Shown: positions 17,497 through 25,965, counted from the stretch's first letter. The stretch is 64,000 bases of DNA from Nocardioides sp. GY 10127 (GCF_004919085.1 NZ_STGL01000006.1:62001-126000), one strand, 5' to 3'. The notes: generated by a model from the letters alone, not told the origin. A program made the numbers and translations.

Positions 17497-17964
17497 CTAC
17501 GTCCGACCGAACACCTGGCAGGCCCACCAGGTGCCGTCGTCGTCCTTGACCGCGGCCATGCCGAGGAGGCGGAACCGCTTGTTGAGGATGTTCGCCCGGT
17601 GGCCCGGCGAGTGCATCCAGGCGCGGACGACGGCCCGCCCGTTGGCGTAGCCGTAGGCGATGTTCTCCCCGGCGTCGGTGAGCCCGCAGTCGTCCATGAC
17701 CGGCCCGAGGTCCTGGTGCTCGAGCGTGCCGGTGCGGGCCATCTTCCGGGCCTGCTTCTCGGCCTTGCGCTGGACGCACGCCTGCTTCTTCAGCGCGACC
17801 CGCCCGCGGGAGGTGCGGGCGTGGTTGGTGCGCTGCCGGGCGACCTGCTCGTAGTGGTCGCCGACGGCCGCGCCCGCGGGCGGCGCGACGAGGGTGAGCC
17901 CACCCGTCAGGCCGCCGGCGAGCAGGGCCAGCGTCGCCAGGACTCCCGCGGCGCGGCGCCTCAC
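17497..17964 (-). CDS. Secreted CAP/SCP domain protein
   Basis: 155 residues with signal peptide (to about residue 33) and the CAP domain: QRTNHARTSRGRVAL, ENIAYGYANG, and the hallmark WMHSPGHRANILNKRFRLLG. The closing motif is TWWACQVFG. Bacterial CAP proteins are extracellular with mostly unknown activity. GTG 17964 overlaps the stop of the upstream gene by four bases (GTGA), so the two secreted proteins are co-translated. Confidence 0.88.
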   Translation of the reverse strand: MRRRAAGVLATLALLAGGLTGGLTLVAPPAGAAVGDHYEQVARQRTNHARTSRGRVALKKQACVQRKAEKQARKMARTGTLEHQDLGPVMDDCGLTDAGENIAYGYANGRAVVRAWMHSPGHRANILNKRFRLLGMAAVKDDDGTWWACQVFGRT

Positions 17965-18557
17965 CGAAGGCTCACCAGCCCGGGGACCTTCATGGTGTCG
18001 GTGGAGTACGGGAACGCGTCGCTGCCCCAGTGGCCGGTGGCCGTGAGCACCCGCACGCGGGCGGGGGCCGTGGGCAGGCAGCGCACCGGCACGTCCACGC
18101 GGACGAGGCCGGCCGACCGGTCGCGGTGCGCGCGCGGGCTGCAGTAGCGCAGGGTCGAGCCCTCCTCGTAGGTGGCGGCCACGTCCGTGGGGTCCTGGAC
18201 GCTGAGGTCGACCGCAGCGCTCCAGGCACTGCCCTTCCGCGGCCGCAGCCTGACCTGCACGATCTGGTCGAAGTCCCCGGACCGCGTGAGCTTCTTGAGC
18301 ACGAAGACGAACCGCACCTTGGCACCGGAGTCGACGCCGGTGAGCCGGACCCGGAACAGGTCGATGCTGGCCTTCTGGGCGCGGGTGAGGGACCCGGCCC
18401 CCTCCCCCACCTCCCAGTCGTTGTGGGCGTCGGTAACGGTGAGCGGGAGCCCGAGGGTGCCGGTGCCACCGGCCGCGGCCGGGGCCGCCGGGCCGGCGAT
18501 CGCTGCGAGCGGCAGGGCCAGCGCGGCGGCCAGGAGTAGACGAACGGGAGCGAGCAT
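17961..18557 (-). CDS. Secreted protein of unknown function
   Basis: 198 residues: signal peptide (LAPVRLLLAAALALPLAAIAGPAAPAAA by composition), then a beta-rich domain with repeated short strands (VRLTGVDSGAKVRFVFVLKKL, FDQIVQVRLRPRKG) and two Cys. No family recognised. ATG 18557 is chosen over the ATG ten codons earlier because GGAGG lies 5 bp upstream; a TAGGGT box at 18591-18596 would then give a leader of about 30 nt. It is translationally coupled to the CAP protein, suggesting a shared extracellular role. Confidence 0.7.
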   Translation of the reverse strand: MLAPVRLLLAAALALPLAAIAGPAAPAAAGGTGTLGLPLTVTDAHNDWEVGEGAGSLTRAQKASIDLFRVRLTGVDSGAKVRFVFVLKKLTRSGDFDQIVQVRLRPRKGSAWSAAVDLSVQDPTDVAATYEEGSTLRYCSPRAHRDRSAGLVRVDVPVRCLPTAPARVRVLTATGHWGSDAFPYSTDTMKVPGLVSLR

Positions 18558-18657
18558 GACGACCTCCGAGTCGGTTCGGTCCAGCACCCTAGTCGGCGCT
18601 TCCGGGCCCTACCCGGCTCTTCCCGGAGACAAGGGCGACGCGGACGCGGACGCGACA

Positions 18658-18688
18658 AGGCCCCGCGACGCGGTGCGTGGCGGGGCCT
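18658..18688 (-). terminator. Hairpin terminator downstream of the NlpC/P60 gene
   Basis: AGGCCCCGC (18658-18666) and GCGGGGCCT (18680-18688), with extra pairing in the loop. Confidence 0.7.
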
Positions 18689-18724
18689 CGTGGCTCGTGC
18701 GACTGCGGCGCGGGCCGCAGCGGG

Positions 18725-19270
18725 TCAGCGTCGGCGCAGGGTGCCGCCGTACCACTTGTTCGTCCACATCCGCTGCGTGCGGACGTGACCGTTGCTGTTC
18801 GGCGAGTGGAGGACGAGGCGACGCCCGTTGCTCCAGCCGGCGAAGATCCCGACGTGGTACACGCCGGAGGAGTTGTAGAAGAAGATGAGGTCGCCGCGCT
18901 TCATGTTCGAGCGCTTGATCCGGTCGGTGAACCGGGCCTGCTCGCTGGAGGTGCGGGGCATGTTGCTGAAGCCGGCCTTGCGGAAGGCGTAGTACATGAG
19001 GCCCGAGCAGTCGAAGCGGTTCGGCCCGGCGGAGCCGTACTGGTACGGGTCGCCCTTCTGGTTCACGGCGATGTGCACGCCGCGCTTCACCTTGTGCCGG
19101 AGCACGGTGCGGCGGTGGGCCGTCATGGCGGACGCCGAGTCGGCGCCGCCCTCGTGGGTGGTGACCACCGAGGAGGTGGCGAAGAGGCCCGCGGTCAGCG
19201 CCAGGGCGACGGTGAGGCGGGTAAGAGCACGTCCGAGGCCGCGCACGGCCGGGGGCATGGCAGGAGTCAT
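18725..19270 (-). CDS. NlpC/P60 family peptidoglycan endopeptidase
   Basis: 181 residues: signal/anchor segment (about 15-35), then an NlpC/P60 domain with catalytic Cys88 (NRFDCSGLMYYAF), His139 (SGVYHVGIFAG) and a third polar residue around HSPNSNG. Such enzymes cut D-Glu-mDAP or mDAP-linked peptides of the wall. The frame is open back to 19471, but that extension is the riboswitch RNA, not protein; ATG 19270 lies just after GGAAGGGA. Control by c-di-AMP links the hydrolase to osmotic and cell-wall homeostasis. Confidence 0.92.
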   Translation of the reverse strand: MTPAMPPAVRGLGRALTRLTVALALTAGLFATSSVVTTHEGGADSASAMTAHRRTVLRHKVKRGVHIAVNQKGDPYQYGSAGPNRFDCSGLMYYAFRKAGFSNMPRTSSEQARFTDRIKRSNMKRGDLIFFYNSSGVYHVGIFAGWSNGRRLVLHSPNSNGHVRTQRMWTNKWYGGTLRRR

Positions 19271-19288
19271 CAACAGGCTGTCCCTTCC

Positions 19289-19482
19289 ACGCCTGTGAGG
19301 TGAGCTGTCGGGTTCGGGCGGAAAGGTGCCCGGCCGTGCATGCACGGCTTCACCCCGAGCGGTAGCCCGGTTCATCGGGACCGCGAAGGTGGGTCCCCCA
19401 CTCCTGCCCTGGTGATGCTCGGCCGGCCGCGAGAGTGGGCCGGGATACTGGACGGTCGACAGGCGGGGCAAGGACTCGGCGT
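19289..19482 (-). promoter_or_regulatory. ydaO/yuaA-type c-di-AMP riboswitch
   Basis: The minus strand carries the hallmark 3' block CCGCCCGAACCCGACAGCT followed by CACCTCACAGGCG. It also has the GGGGTGAAGCCG block, a variable GC hairpin (CCGTGCATGCACGG), GGGGGACCCACC, and a 5' P1 strand ACGCC (19478-19482) pairing with GGCGT (19289-19293). This is the arrangement of actinobacterial ydaO riboswitches that precede wall hydrolases. High c-di-AMP normally turns expression off. The ATG lies 19 bases after P1, so control could be by termination or translation. Confidence 0.9.
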
Positions 19483-19806
19483 CGCCCGTGGACCGGTGTC
19501 ACTGGTGTGTGTTCGTGCTTCGACGGTAGGCATCCCGATCGGGTGGTTGCCAAACCCCGGGCCGGGTTCTTATGCGGTCTTCACGTCCGGACCGGCGTCC
19601 CTCTTCCTGGTCGTCCTGGCGAAATCGCAGGTCAGACGGCCACCCAACCGACCATTGTGAGCCCGCTCACTTCATTATCGGACGGGCCACCTTTACGCGA
19701 CACCTGACGATGTTTCGTGCAGATGACGGACAGTGGTGTCCGTCTTTCGGGAATCACGAGTTCTCCAAAGGGTCTTGACAGCCTGTCAGGATCTCCGGGG
19801 CGGTCC
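19483..19806. other. Intergenic region between riboswitch and Tad operon
   Basis: 324 bases with no supported gene. It is clearly less GC-rich than its surroundings. It should hold the promoter for the riboswitch transcript (a GATAAT box occurs on the minus strand at about 19674-19679, without an obvious -35) and the hairpin at 19725-19744. Confidence 0.5.
19725..19744. terminator. Hairpin downstream of the Tad operon
   Basis: Perfect 8-bp stem GACGGACA/TGTCCGTC with loop GTGG, 63 bp after the last Tad gene. On the plus strand it is followed by TTT; on the minus strand it would end Tad transcription. Confidence 0.6.
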
Positions 19807-20274
19807 TCAGTCTGCGTCGAGGGTGGTCGCGGCGGACCCGTCCGCCGTCACCGTGGTCCTGCTCGCGGCCCCGGGAACCGTGAGCGGCAGGTCGAGGGGT
19901 GCGGTCAGCTCGACGTCCACCGTCCCGGCGGTCACGTCCACCGTGACCCGCGCGCTGAGGCCGGGGTAGTCCCGCTGCGCCCCCACCTGCTCCAGGTACG
20001 CCTGGACGCCGGCCCGGGCGGCCGCCTCGTCGACGGGCAGCGCGCCCGCGGGCAGCCCCTCGGTGTACAGGCCGGTGCCCGCGGCTCCGGCGTCGGCGCC
20101 ATAGAGCGCGGCCCCGTCCGCGAGGGTCGAGAGCCCCGAGCGCTGGAGGTAGGCCGCGCTCGCGTCGGTGACGAGCGCGAAGGCCCCCAGCAGCACCACG
20201 ACCAGCCCTAGTACGAGGACGGTGGTGGAGCCTTGCTCGTCCTGATCGCGTGGCGGGGCTACGCGCGCGGTCAT
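19807..20274 (-). CDS. TadG-like pilus-assembly protein
   Basis: 155 residues. A short cytoplasmic stretch with GSTTVLVLG leads into one TM (VLVLGLVVVLLGAFALVTDASAAYL) and an extracytoplasmic domain rich in Ala/Gly (LADGAALYGADAGAAG), as in Rv3654c/TadG-like helicase-secretion neighbourhood proteins of actinobacterial Tad loci. ATG 20274 overlaps the stop of the upstream TadE-like gene by four bases. Likely a minor pseudopilin or anchor of the Flp pilus. Assignment rests on context plus topology. Confidence 0.72.
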   Translation of the reverse strand: MTARVAPPRDQDEQGSTTVLVLGLVVVLLGAFALVTDASAAYLQRSGLSTLADGAALYGADAGAAGTGLYTEGLPAGALPVDEAAARAGVQAYLEQVGAQRDYPGLSARVTVDVTAGTVDVELTAPLDLPLTVPGAASRTTVTADGSAATTLDAD

Positions 20275-20720
20275 CCGCTCACCTCCTGGTAGCGACCGAC
20301 CGGCACGGCGTGGGAGGCATGCAGGGCGAACGTGGGGCTGATCGCGCCCAGCACGTCCGGGAACGGCAGGTCCACCGACGTGCTCACCTCCACCGTGACC
20401 ACCGCGGTGCCGGAGTGGCAGTCGGTGAACGAACCGCAGGAGACCGAGACATCCGCCGCGGACTCGACGCCCTGGTCCGCCAGCGCCGAGACCGCCGCCG
20501 CCCGCGCGGCCGTGGCCCCCGAGGCGTCGTCCGGGGCGAGGACGTACGCGCGTGCCGCGGCCCGGGCGGCCGACTCCGTCGCGAACGCGCCACGCTGGAC
20601 CTCGAAGACCCCCAGCAGGGCCCAGAGGAGCGGCACCAGCAGCAGGATCACCAGCCACGACAGCTCCACCAGGGCGCTGCCCCGGTCGTCACGGTCCCGC
20701 GGGTCCCCCCGGCCGGTCAC
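20271..20720 (-). CDS. TadE-like minor pilin
   Basis: 149 residues with DRGSALVELSWLVILLLVPLLWALLGVFEVQ, the processed-pilin-like motif (Gly-Ser ahead of a hydrophobic helix with Glu at +5) found in TadE. Two Cys follow (SVSCGSFTDCHSG), likely a disulfide. GTG 20720 overlaps the next upstream gene by four bases. Envelope-localised minor pilin of the Tad system. Confidence 0.78.
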   Translation of the reverse strand: MTGRGDPRDRDDRGSALVELSWLVILLLVPLLWALLGVFEVQRGAFATESAARAAARAYVLAPDDASGATAARAAAVSALADQGVESAADVSVSCGSFTDCHSGTAVVTVEVSTSVDLPFPDVLGAISPTFALHASHAVPVGRYQEVSG

Positions 20721-21112
20721 GGCGCCGACTCCTGCACGGCGTGCCCGCTCACCTCGAAGGTGACGGAGGGTCCGCCGAGGCCCAGGGCAGGCACCTCCGC
20801 GCGGACCGACACCACGACCGTCGGGACGCCGTCGACGTCCTCCACGGCGGCGGTCACGTCCTGGGCGTAGCGCCCCGGCAGCACGCTGGTGGCCTGCTCC
20901 CTCGTCCGGGCGACGGCGTCGCCGGGTCCGCGGCCGAGCGCGGCGCCGTACCGGGCCCCGTCGGACGCGGCCGAGGCGAGCGTGTTCCGGACGAACAGCG
21001 TCAGCGCAAGCTGGAGGATGCCGAGGAACAGCGGCACCACCACGAGCAGGACGAGGACGAAGTCGACGACCGCGGAACCCCGGTCGTCGCTGCCTCGTCG
21101 GCGCCCGCTCAC
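20717..21112 (-). CDS. TadE-like minor pilin
   Basis: 131 residues with the same pilin-like N-terminus (SDDRGSAVVDFVLVLLVVVPLFLGILQLALTLFVRN by composition); Asp replaces the usual Glu at +5. It has no Cys. It lies between the second TadE gene and the small pilin, all coupled by 4-base overlaps. Likely cleaved by a prepilin peptidase encoded elsewhere. Confidence 0.78.
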   Translation of the reverse strand: MSGRRRGSDDRGSAVVDFVLVLLVVVPLFLGILQLALTLFVRNTLASAASDGARYGAALGRGPGDAVARTREQATSVLPGRYAQDVTAAVEDVDGVPTVVVSVRAEVPALGLGGPSVTFEVSGHAVQESAP

Positions 21113-21333
21113 TGCACCGAGGCCAGCGCCGCACTCACCATCTGGGTCAGCTGCGGGCCCGCGACGGCGGTGATGAGCCCGACCAGGCCGGCGGTCATCA
21201 CCGTCACCATGACCCAGCCGGGGACGTCCCCGCGGTCGTCGTGGGCCGGCCCGTCGGCGGGCCGGTGCGGCGCCGCGACTGCGAGCAGCTGGGCTGCGAC
21301 CACCTGGAGGCGGAGGAGGGTGCGGACGGTCAT
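21109..21333 (-). CDS. Small Flp-type pilin-like protein
   Basis: 74 residues: N-terminal amphipathic part, DDRGDVPGWVMVTVMTAGLVGLITAVAGPQL with one TM, and a short tail. Size, position next to TadC and topology fit an Flp-class major pilin, although the canonical Glu at +5 is not obvious. ATG 21333 follows a purine-rich AAAGGAAG. The stop overlaps the TadE gene by four bases. Confidence 0.65.
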   Translation of the reverse strand: MTVRTLLRLQVVAAQLLAVAAPHRPADGPAHDDRGDVPGWVMVTVMTAGLVGLITAVAGPQLTQMVSAALASVQ

Positions 21334-21398
21334 GGGTGCTTCCTTTCCCGAGAGGTGCCCCCGTGAGGGGGCGTGGACGGCGCGGGCTCGAGGCCCGC

Positions 21399-22343
21399 TC
21401 ACGGCACGGCGAGGTCCAGGCCGACGGCGCCAGGCCAGAACGCGAAGAGGACGGTCACGGGGAGCACCAGGAAGACGACCGGCACCATCATCGCCACCTC
21501 GCGCCGGGCCGCGGACTCGATGAGGTCACGGCGCCCGGCCTCGCGGACGTCCGCGGCCTGGGCGTGCAGGACGTCGGCGAGCGGGGTGCCCCGCTCGACG
21601 GCCGTGGCGATGCCCTGGGCGAACCGGGCGACGGCGGGCAGCCCGGTGCGAGCGGCCAGGCGGTCGAAGGCGTGCGCGACCGGCTCTCCGGTGCGGACCC
21701 CGGCGAGGACCCCGGCCAGCTCGGTCGAGAGGGCGCCGTCCGAGCGGCGGACGACCCGGTCCAACGCCCCCACCGGGCTCTCCCCCGCGGCCACGGCGAG
21801 CGAGAGCAGCTCCGAGAGCGTCGGCAGCTCGGCGAGGATGAGCCGTTCGCGGCGCAGGACCTGCTGGCCGAGCCACCAGTCCCGCCCCAGGACGCCGCCC
21901 GCCAGCGCGGCGAGGCAGACCACGGCGCTGCCGAGCGCCGAGCCCGGGTCGGACATCGCGCGCAGCAGACCGAACGCGGCCGCGAGCGCGAAGGCGGCCA
22001 GGCCCCACACGACCTGCTCGACGCGGAAGCCGTGCACGTCCGGCTCGAGGCCGGCCCGCTCCAGCCGGCGGCGGACCGAGGTGGCGCCGCCGAGGATGCG
22101 CTCGACCAGCGCGGCGGCGCGGCGCACCGGCGGCCCGAACACACCTACCACGGCCGACGTCCTGGACGCGGGGACGCCGGCCAGCGGCGTCCTCCCGACC
22201 TGCGGCAGGTCCCGCACGTAGGGCAGCACCCGGATCGCGAGCTGGGGCCGCCGCACGACGCGCAGCCGTGCCACCACGAGGAGCAGACCCAGGGCGGCCG
22301 CGCCGCCGAGGACGGCACCGGTGAGGGCGGGCGGCGCGCTCAC
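21399..22343 (-). CDS. tadC: TadC-like type II secretion F family protein
   Basis: 314 residues with several TMs and a central T2SSF domain (LPTLSELLSLAVAAGESPVGALDRVVRR ... FDRLAARTGLPAVARFAQGIATAVERGTPLADVL). It forms the inner-membrane platform with TadB. GTG 22343 overlaps the TadB stop by four bases (GTGA). Confidence 0.87.
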   Translation of the reverse strand: MSAPPALTGAVLGGAAALGLLLVVARLRVVRRPQLAIRVLPYVRDLPQVGRTPLAGVPASRTSAVVGVFGPPVRRAAALVERILGGATSVRRRLERAGLEPDVHGFRVEQVVWGLAAFALAAAFGLLRAMSDPGSALGSAVVCLAALAGGVLGRDWWLGQQVLRRERLILAELPTLSELLSLAVAAGESPVGALDRVVRRSDGALSTELAGVLAGVRTGEPVAHAFDRLAARTGLPAVARFAQGIATAVERGTPLADVLHAQAADVREAGRRDLIESAARREVAMMVPVVFLVLPVTVLFAFWPGAVGLDLAVP

Positions 22344-23197
22344 GCGAGGATCCTCCGCTCTCGCGGCAGCCGACCCACCCGCATCATCACGCGGTAGGCG
22401 AGGATGCAGGCACCGGCCCCGATCGCCAGCACGACGGCCCCGGCCGCGGTGCCGTAGCGCGCCATCAGCTGCGCGTTGCCGCTCATGGACAGCAGCACCA
22501 GCCAGGGCGCCGCCACCGCCAGGCGAGCCCCGTTCACCGTCCAGGCCTGGCGGGACTCCAGCTCGGAGCGCGTCCGGGCGTCCTCGCGCAGGAACGTCGA
22601 GAGGTTGCGCAGCAGGCGACCGAGGTCGCCCCCGCCCACCTCGCGGGCAACGCGCAGGCCCTCGACGACACGGTCGCCGACAGGGTCGGCGAGGTCGTCC
22701 TTGAGCCGGTCCAGGCAGTCGCCGAAGCGTCCCGACACCTGGTAGTCCAGCGCGAAGGCGCGGAAGGCCGGGCGCAAAGCCTCCGGTCCGCGGATCCCGA
22801 GCGCGCCCAGCGCGTCGGGCAGCGACATGCCCGCACGGACCGCGGAGGAGAGGTCGTCGACCGCCTCCGGCCACACCTCGGCCAGCTCCCGCTGACGGCG
22901 GGCGGCCCGGCCGTTGACGAGCGCGACGGGCAGGTAGGCGGACAGGGCACCAAAGGCCAGCGCCACCGGCGGGGTCGCGGTGACCACGAGGACGACGAGC
23001 GCCGCCACGAGTCCCGAACCGGCGCACAGGGCGACGAAGCCGGAGGGCGAGACCTCGCGCAGCCCGGCCGAGGCGAGCATCCGGGCGGTCCGCCCAGGGC
23101 CGTCGCGCCGGGTGCGCGGGCGACGCGGGACCGCGAACGCCGACCACACCAGCAGCAGCCCCAGCCCGACACCGAGCCCGACGAGCGCCCCGATCAC
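22340..23197 (-). CDS. tadB: TadB-like type II secretion F family protein
   Basis: 285 residues: two N-terminal TMs, the T2SSF domain (EVWPEAVDDLSSAVRAGMSLPDALGALG ... FGDCLDRLKDDLADPVGDRVVEGLRVAREVGGGDLGRLL by composition) and two C-terminal TMs. GTG 23197 overlaps the ATPase stop by four bases. Platform protein of the Tad secretion machine. Confidence 0.87.
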   Translation of the reverse strand: MIGALVGLGVGLGLLLVWSAFAVPRRPRTRRDGPGRTARMLASAGLREVSPSGFVALCAGSGLVAALVVLVVTATPPVALAFGALSAYLPVALVNGRAARRQRELAEVWPEAVDDLSSAVRAGMSLPDALGALGIRGPEALRPAFRAFALDYQVSGRFGDCLDRLKDDLADPVGDRVVEGLRVAREVGGGDLGRLLRNLSTFLREDARTRSELESRQAWTVNGARLAVAAPWLVLLSMSGNAQLMARYGTAAGAVVLAIGAGACILAYRVMMRVGRLPRERRILA

Positions 23198-24513
23198 GAC
23201 ACGCCCTCCGAGCCCCCGGCGAGCAGGGCGTGGACGTCGATCCGCACCCGCTCGAACCGCTCCGGCCGAGGCGGGGTTCCGTGAGCCCGCACCAGCTCGC
23301 CGCCGCGGCGGACGAAGACGGGCTCGGTCTCGATGACGTCGCCCTCCACGCGTCCGGGCACGGCCACGATCTCCTCGACCTGTCGCCTGCCCCGCGGGTC
23401 GAGCCCGAGGTGGACCACGAGGTCGACCGACGTCGCCACCGTCGGCACCACGAACCGGCTCGAGATGTTCTCCCCGGCCAGGAGCGGGAGCGTGCACATC
23501 TTCAGCAGCGCCTCCCTGGCCGAGTTCGCGTGCAGGGTGCACATGCCCGGCAGACCGGCGTTGAGCGCCAGGACGAGGTCGAGACACTCCGACGCCCGCA
23601 CCTCACCGACGATCAACCGGTTCGGCCGCATCCGCAGCGCCTCCTTCACCAGGTCGCGCAGCGTCACCTCGCCCGTGCCCTCCAGCCCGGCCTGGCGGGT
23701 CTGCATCGCCACCCAGTCCGGGTGCGCGAAGCGCAGCTCGAAGACCTCCTCGGCCGTGATCACCCGTTCACCGCCCGGGATCGCGGCGGCCAACGCGTTC
23801 AACATGGTCGTCTTGCCTGCCTGCGTCCCTCCGGCGACGAGGATGTTGAGACCAGCACGCACGGAGGCCTCCAGGAACGCCGCTGCCTGCGGCGTGAGGC
23901 TGCCCAGCTCCACGAGGTCGGAGGTGCGCGCGGCACGCAGCACGAACTTGCGGACGTTGACCGCGCTGAAGCCCCTGCTGATGCCCTCCAGGACGACGTG
24001 CAGCCGATGCCCGTCGGGCAGCATCGCGTCGACGAACGGGCGGGATAGATCTATCCGCCGGCCCGAGCTCTTCAGCATCCGCTCCACCAGCTCGTCGACC
24101 TGGGTCCGCGTCAGCCGGAGGTTGGTCAGCTCGTGGCGGCCGCTGCGCGCCACGAACACCCGCGAGGGCTCGTTGATCCACACCTCTTCTATCTCGGGGT
24201 CGTCCAGCAGCGGCTGCAGCGGACCGAACCCCGCCACCCGCGCCACCAGCTCACTCACCAGCGCCTCGGCGTCGACCACCGCCGCCACCGCACCCGTCAG
24301 CGCCCGGTCGTCGTGCTCGCGCACCACCGACGTCGCCAACCGCCGCACCGTCGGCACCTCCGACTGCGGATCCACACCCTCACGGCGCACCAACGACCGC
24401 AGCGCGGCGTCCAGGTCCTCGACCAGCGCGAGGTCACCCGCGCCGAGCCCCGAGCGACCCGGCGCGTGTGGCACGTTCTGTGTCACCGGTGAGGTGGCAG
24501 GCAATGCAGTCAT
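23194..24513 (-). CDS. cpaF: Tad/CpaF secretion ATPase
   Basis: 439 residues. Walker A AGGTQAGKTT (227-236), an Asp box (ITAEEVFELR), Walker B-like RMRPNRLIVGEVRASECLDLVLALNAGLPGMCTLHANS (read in parts), and the N-terminal VWINEPSRVFV domain identify the CpaF/TadA hexameric ATPase that powers pilus assembly. It is first in the minus-strand operon; ATG 24513 follows GGAGCC. The palindromic array lies upstream. Confidence 0.93.
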   Translation of the reverse strand: MTALPATSPVTQNVPHAPGRSGLGAGDLALVEDLDAALRSLVRREGVDPQSEVPTVRRLATSVVREHDDRALTGAVAAVVDAEALVSELVARVAGFGPLQPLLDDPEIEEVWINEPSRVFVARSGRHELTNLRLTRTQVDELVERMLKSSGRRIDLSRPFVDAMLPDGHRLHVVLEGISRGFSAVNVRKFVLRAARTSDLVELGSLTPQAAAFLEASVRAGLNILVAGGTQAGKTTMLNALAAAIPGGERVITAEEVFELRFAHPDWVAMQTRQAGLEGTGEVTLRDLVKEALRMRPNRLIVGEVRASECLDLVLALNAGLPGMCTLHANSAREALLKMCTLPLLAGENISSRFVVPTVATSVDLVVHLGLDPRGRRQVEEIVAVPGRVEGDVIETEPVFVRRGGELVRAHGTPPRPERFERVRIDVHALLAGGSEGVS

Positions 24514-25002
24514 CCCGGCTCCGTCCCGAGTGGAGTCGTCCCAACCCGCCCGTCAAGGCGAGAAGGACATCGTGACCGCCACACGTACCCGACGGAAAGG
24601 GCACGAAACGTTCTTCCCCAGGCCTGGGTACGGGCGCGTACGGGCGTGTACCGAGGTGCTGCTGGGTGGGCGGTGCGTCAGCAACCTGCCCGCGACCCGG
24701 CGAGGTTGCTCAGACACCGCCACTCCGCGGCCGGCCGGCGGGCGGCCGATCAGCGGTGCGCCAGCAACCCTTCCGCGGCTCGGCAAGGTTGCTCAGCCAC
24801 CGCCACCCTGCAGATCTGGCACCAGCGGTGTGCCAGCAACCTGCCGACGCCCCAGCTCGGTTGCTCAGCCACCGCCACCCCGCGGCCGGCCGACCAGCGG
24901 TGCGCCAGCAACCGATCCGGGCCCAGAACAGGTTGCTCATCCACCGCCCACCAGCCGGCAGGCCCACCAGCCGGAAGGCCCGGCGGCCAGAACGAGCGGC
25001 CC
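24514..25002. other. Intergenic region carrying the palindromic array
   Basis: 489 bases between cpaF and rbsK. 24514-24657 shows only short direct repeats of GTACGGGCG (around 24627-24655) and presumably the cpaF promoter. 24658-24950 is the repeat array. Short open frames on both strands here are by-products of the repeats: the first repeat interval, 83 bp, is not a multiple of three. Confidence 0.6.
24658..24950. repeat. Tandem array of palindromic elements with constant 17-nt intervals
   Basis: AGCAACC and GGTTGCT enclose a variable 17-nt stretch four times (arms at 24680/24704, 24763/24787, 24835/24859, 24907/24931). The stretches between GGTTGCT and the next AGCAACC are 66, 55 and 55 bp and nearly identical (CAGCCACCGC ... 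GCGGTGCGCCAGCAACC). Each is itself an imperfect palindrome. The pattern is REP/BIME-like rather than CRISPR. Function unknown. Confidence 0.85.
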
Positions 25003-25911
25003 CTACGCGTCCACCTCGACCCGCGTGGGCATGGCGGGCTGGGCGCCCTCGCGGGTGACGGCGAGGGCGGCGGCGCGGGCGGCGCGCTCGAGGACGCCGG
25101 GCAGGTCCGCAGCGGAGTCGGCGCAGCGGGCGAGGCCGTCGCAGAGGGCCGCGACGAAGCAGTCGCCGGCGCCGGTGGAGTCGACGACGGCGTCCGCGCT
25201 GGCCGCAGCAAACCGGCCAGTGGCGGCGCCGGCGTAGAGCCCGCCGCGGCTGCCGAGGGTGACGACGGCGAGCTCGCGCACCTGGGCGGCGAGGCGGGTG
25301 ACGGCGCGGGTGGGGTCGGCCAGGCCCGTCATGATCCGGGCCTCGTGCTCGTTGACCACGAGGACGTCGACCAGGCCGAGCAGCGAGGCGTCGAGCGGCA
25401 TGGCGGGCGCCGCGTTGAGGACGATCCGCTGGGCCATCCCGCGGGCCTCCTGCGCCACCTGGGCGACGACGTCGAGAGGCACCTCGAGCTGGAGGAGCAG
25501 CACGTCCACCGGGCCGCTGCCGGCCATGCGTCCGAGCACCTCCCCGGCGTCCACGCGGGCGTTGGCGCCGGGCGTGACGACGATGAGGTTCTCGCCGCTC
25601 TGGTCCACGAGGACGGTCGCGCCGCCGCTGGGCCCGCCGACCTCCTGGAGGCCCTGGATGTCGATGCCCTCCGCCCGCAGCGCGCCGCGCAGCAGCGCGC
25701 CGTCCGGGTCGGTGCCCACCGCGCCGAGCATCCGGACGTGGCAGCCCAGCCTGGCCAGCGCCACCGCCTGGTTCGCGCCCTTCCCGCCGGGCAGCGTGCG
25801 GGTGCGCAGCGCGGTGAGGGTCTCCCCCGCGCGCGGGAGCGCCTCCACCCGCAGGACCCTGTCCGCGTTGAGGCTGCCGACGACGGACACGACCGGGGCG
25901 ACGCTGCTCAC
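25003..25911 (-). CDS. rbsK: Ribokinase (PfkB family)
   Basis: 302 residues with both PfkB signatures: LPGGKGANQAVALARLG (about 40-56) and DSTGAGDCFVAAL near residue 242, whose Asp is the catalytic base. Overall length and VVSVVGSLNADRVLRVEALPRAGET fit ribokinase, which phosphorylates ribose at O5 with ATP; related sugar or nucleoside kinases cannot be excluded because no ribose transporter lies alongside. GTG 25911 is chosen from a TAGGTT box ending 7 bp upstream; GTG 25917 is an alternative. Confidence 0.85.
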   Translation of the reverse strand: MSSVAPVVSVVGSLNADRVLRVEALPRAGETLTALRTRTLPGGKGANQAVALARLGCHVRMLGAVGTDPDGALLRGALRAEGIDIQGLQEVGGPSGGATVLVDQSGENLIVVTPGANARVDAGEVLGRMAGSGPVDVLLLQLEVPLDVVAQVAQEARGMAQRIVLNAAPAMPLDASLLGLVDVLVVNEHEARIMTGLADPTRAVTRLAAQVRELAVVTLGSRGGLYAGAATGRFAAASADAVVDSTGAGDCFVAALCDGLARCADSAADLPGVLERAARAAALAVTREGAQPAMPTRVEVDA

Positions 25912-25918
25912 AGGCACC

Positions 25919-25924
25919 AACCTA
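25919..25924 (-). promoter_or_regulatory. -10 box of rbsK, leaderless
   Basis: TAGGTT then 7 bases then GTG 25911. Confidence 0.5.
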
Positions 25925-25965
25925 GCCAGACACGCCTCACCCGTCCCCCCTCTCACCCCCTGGGA

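Noticed and set aside
24680..24937. CRISPR array
   Set aside because: The conserved segments are 55-66 bp and palindromic, the intervals only 17 nt, there is no leader and no cas gene; REP/BIME-like elements fit better.
24710..24967. Repeat protein with W-R-W-L-S-N units on the minus strand
   Set aside because: The units come from the DNA palindromes and the first spacing (83 bp) breaks the frame periodicity.
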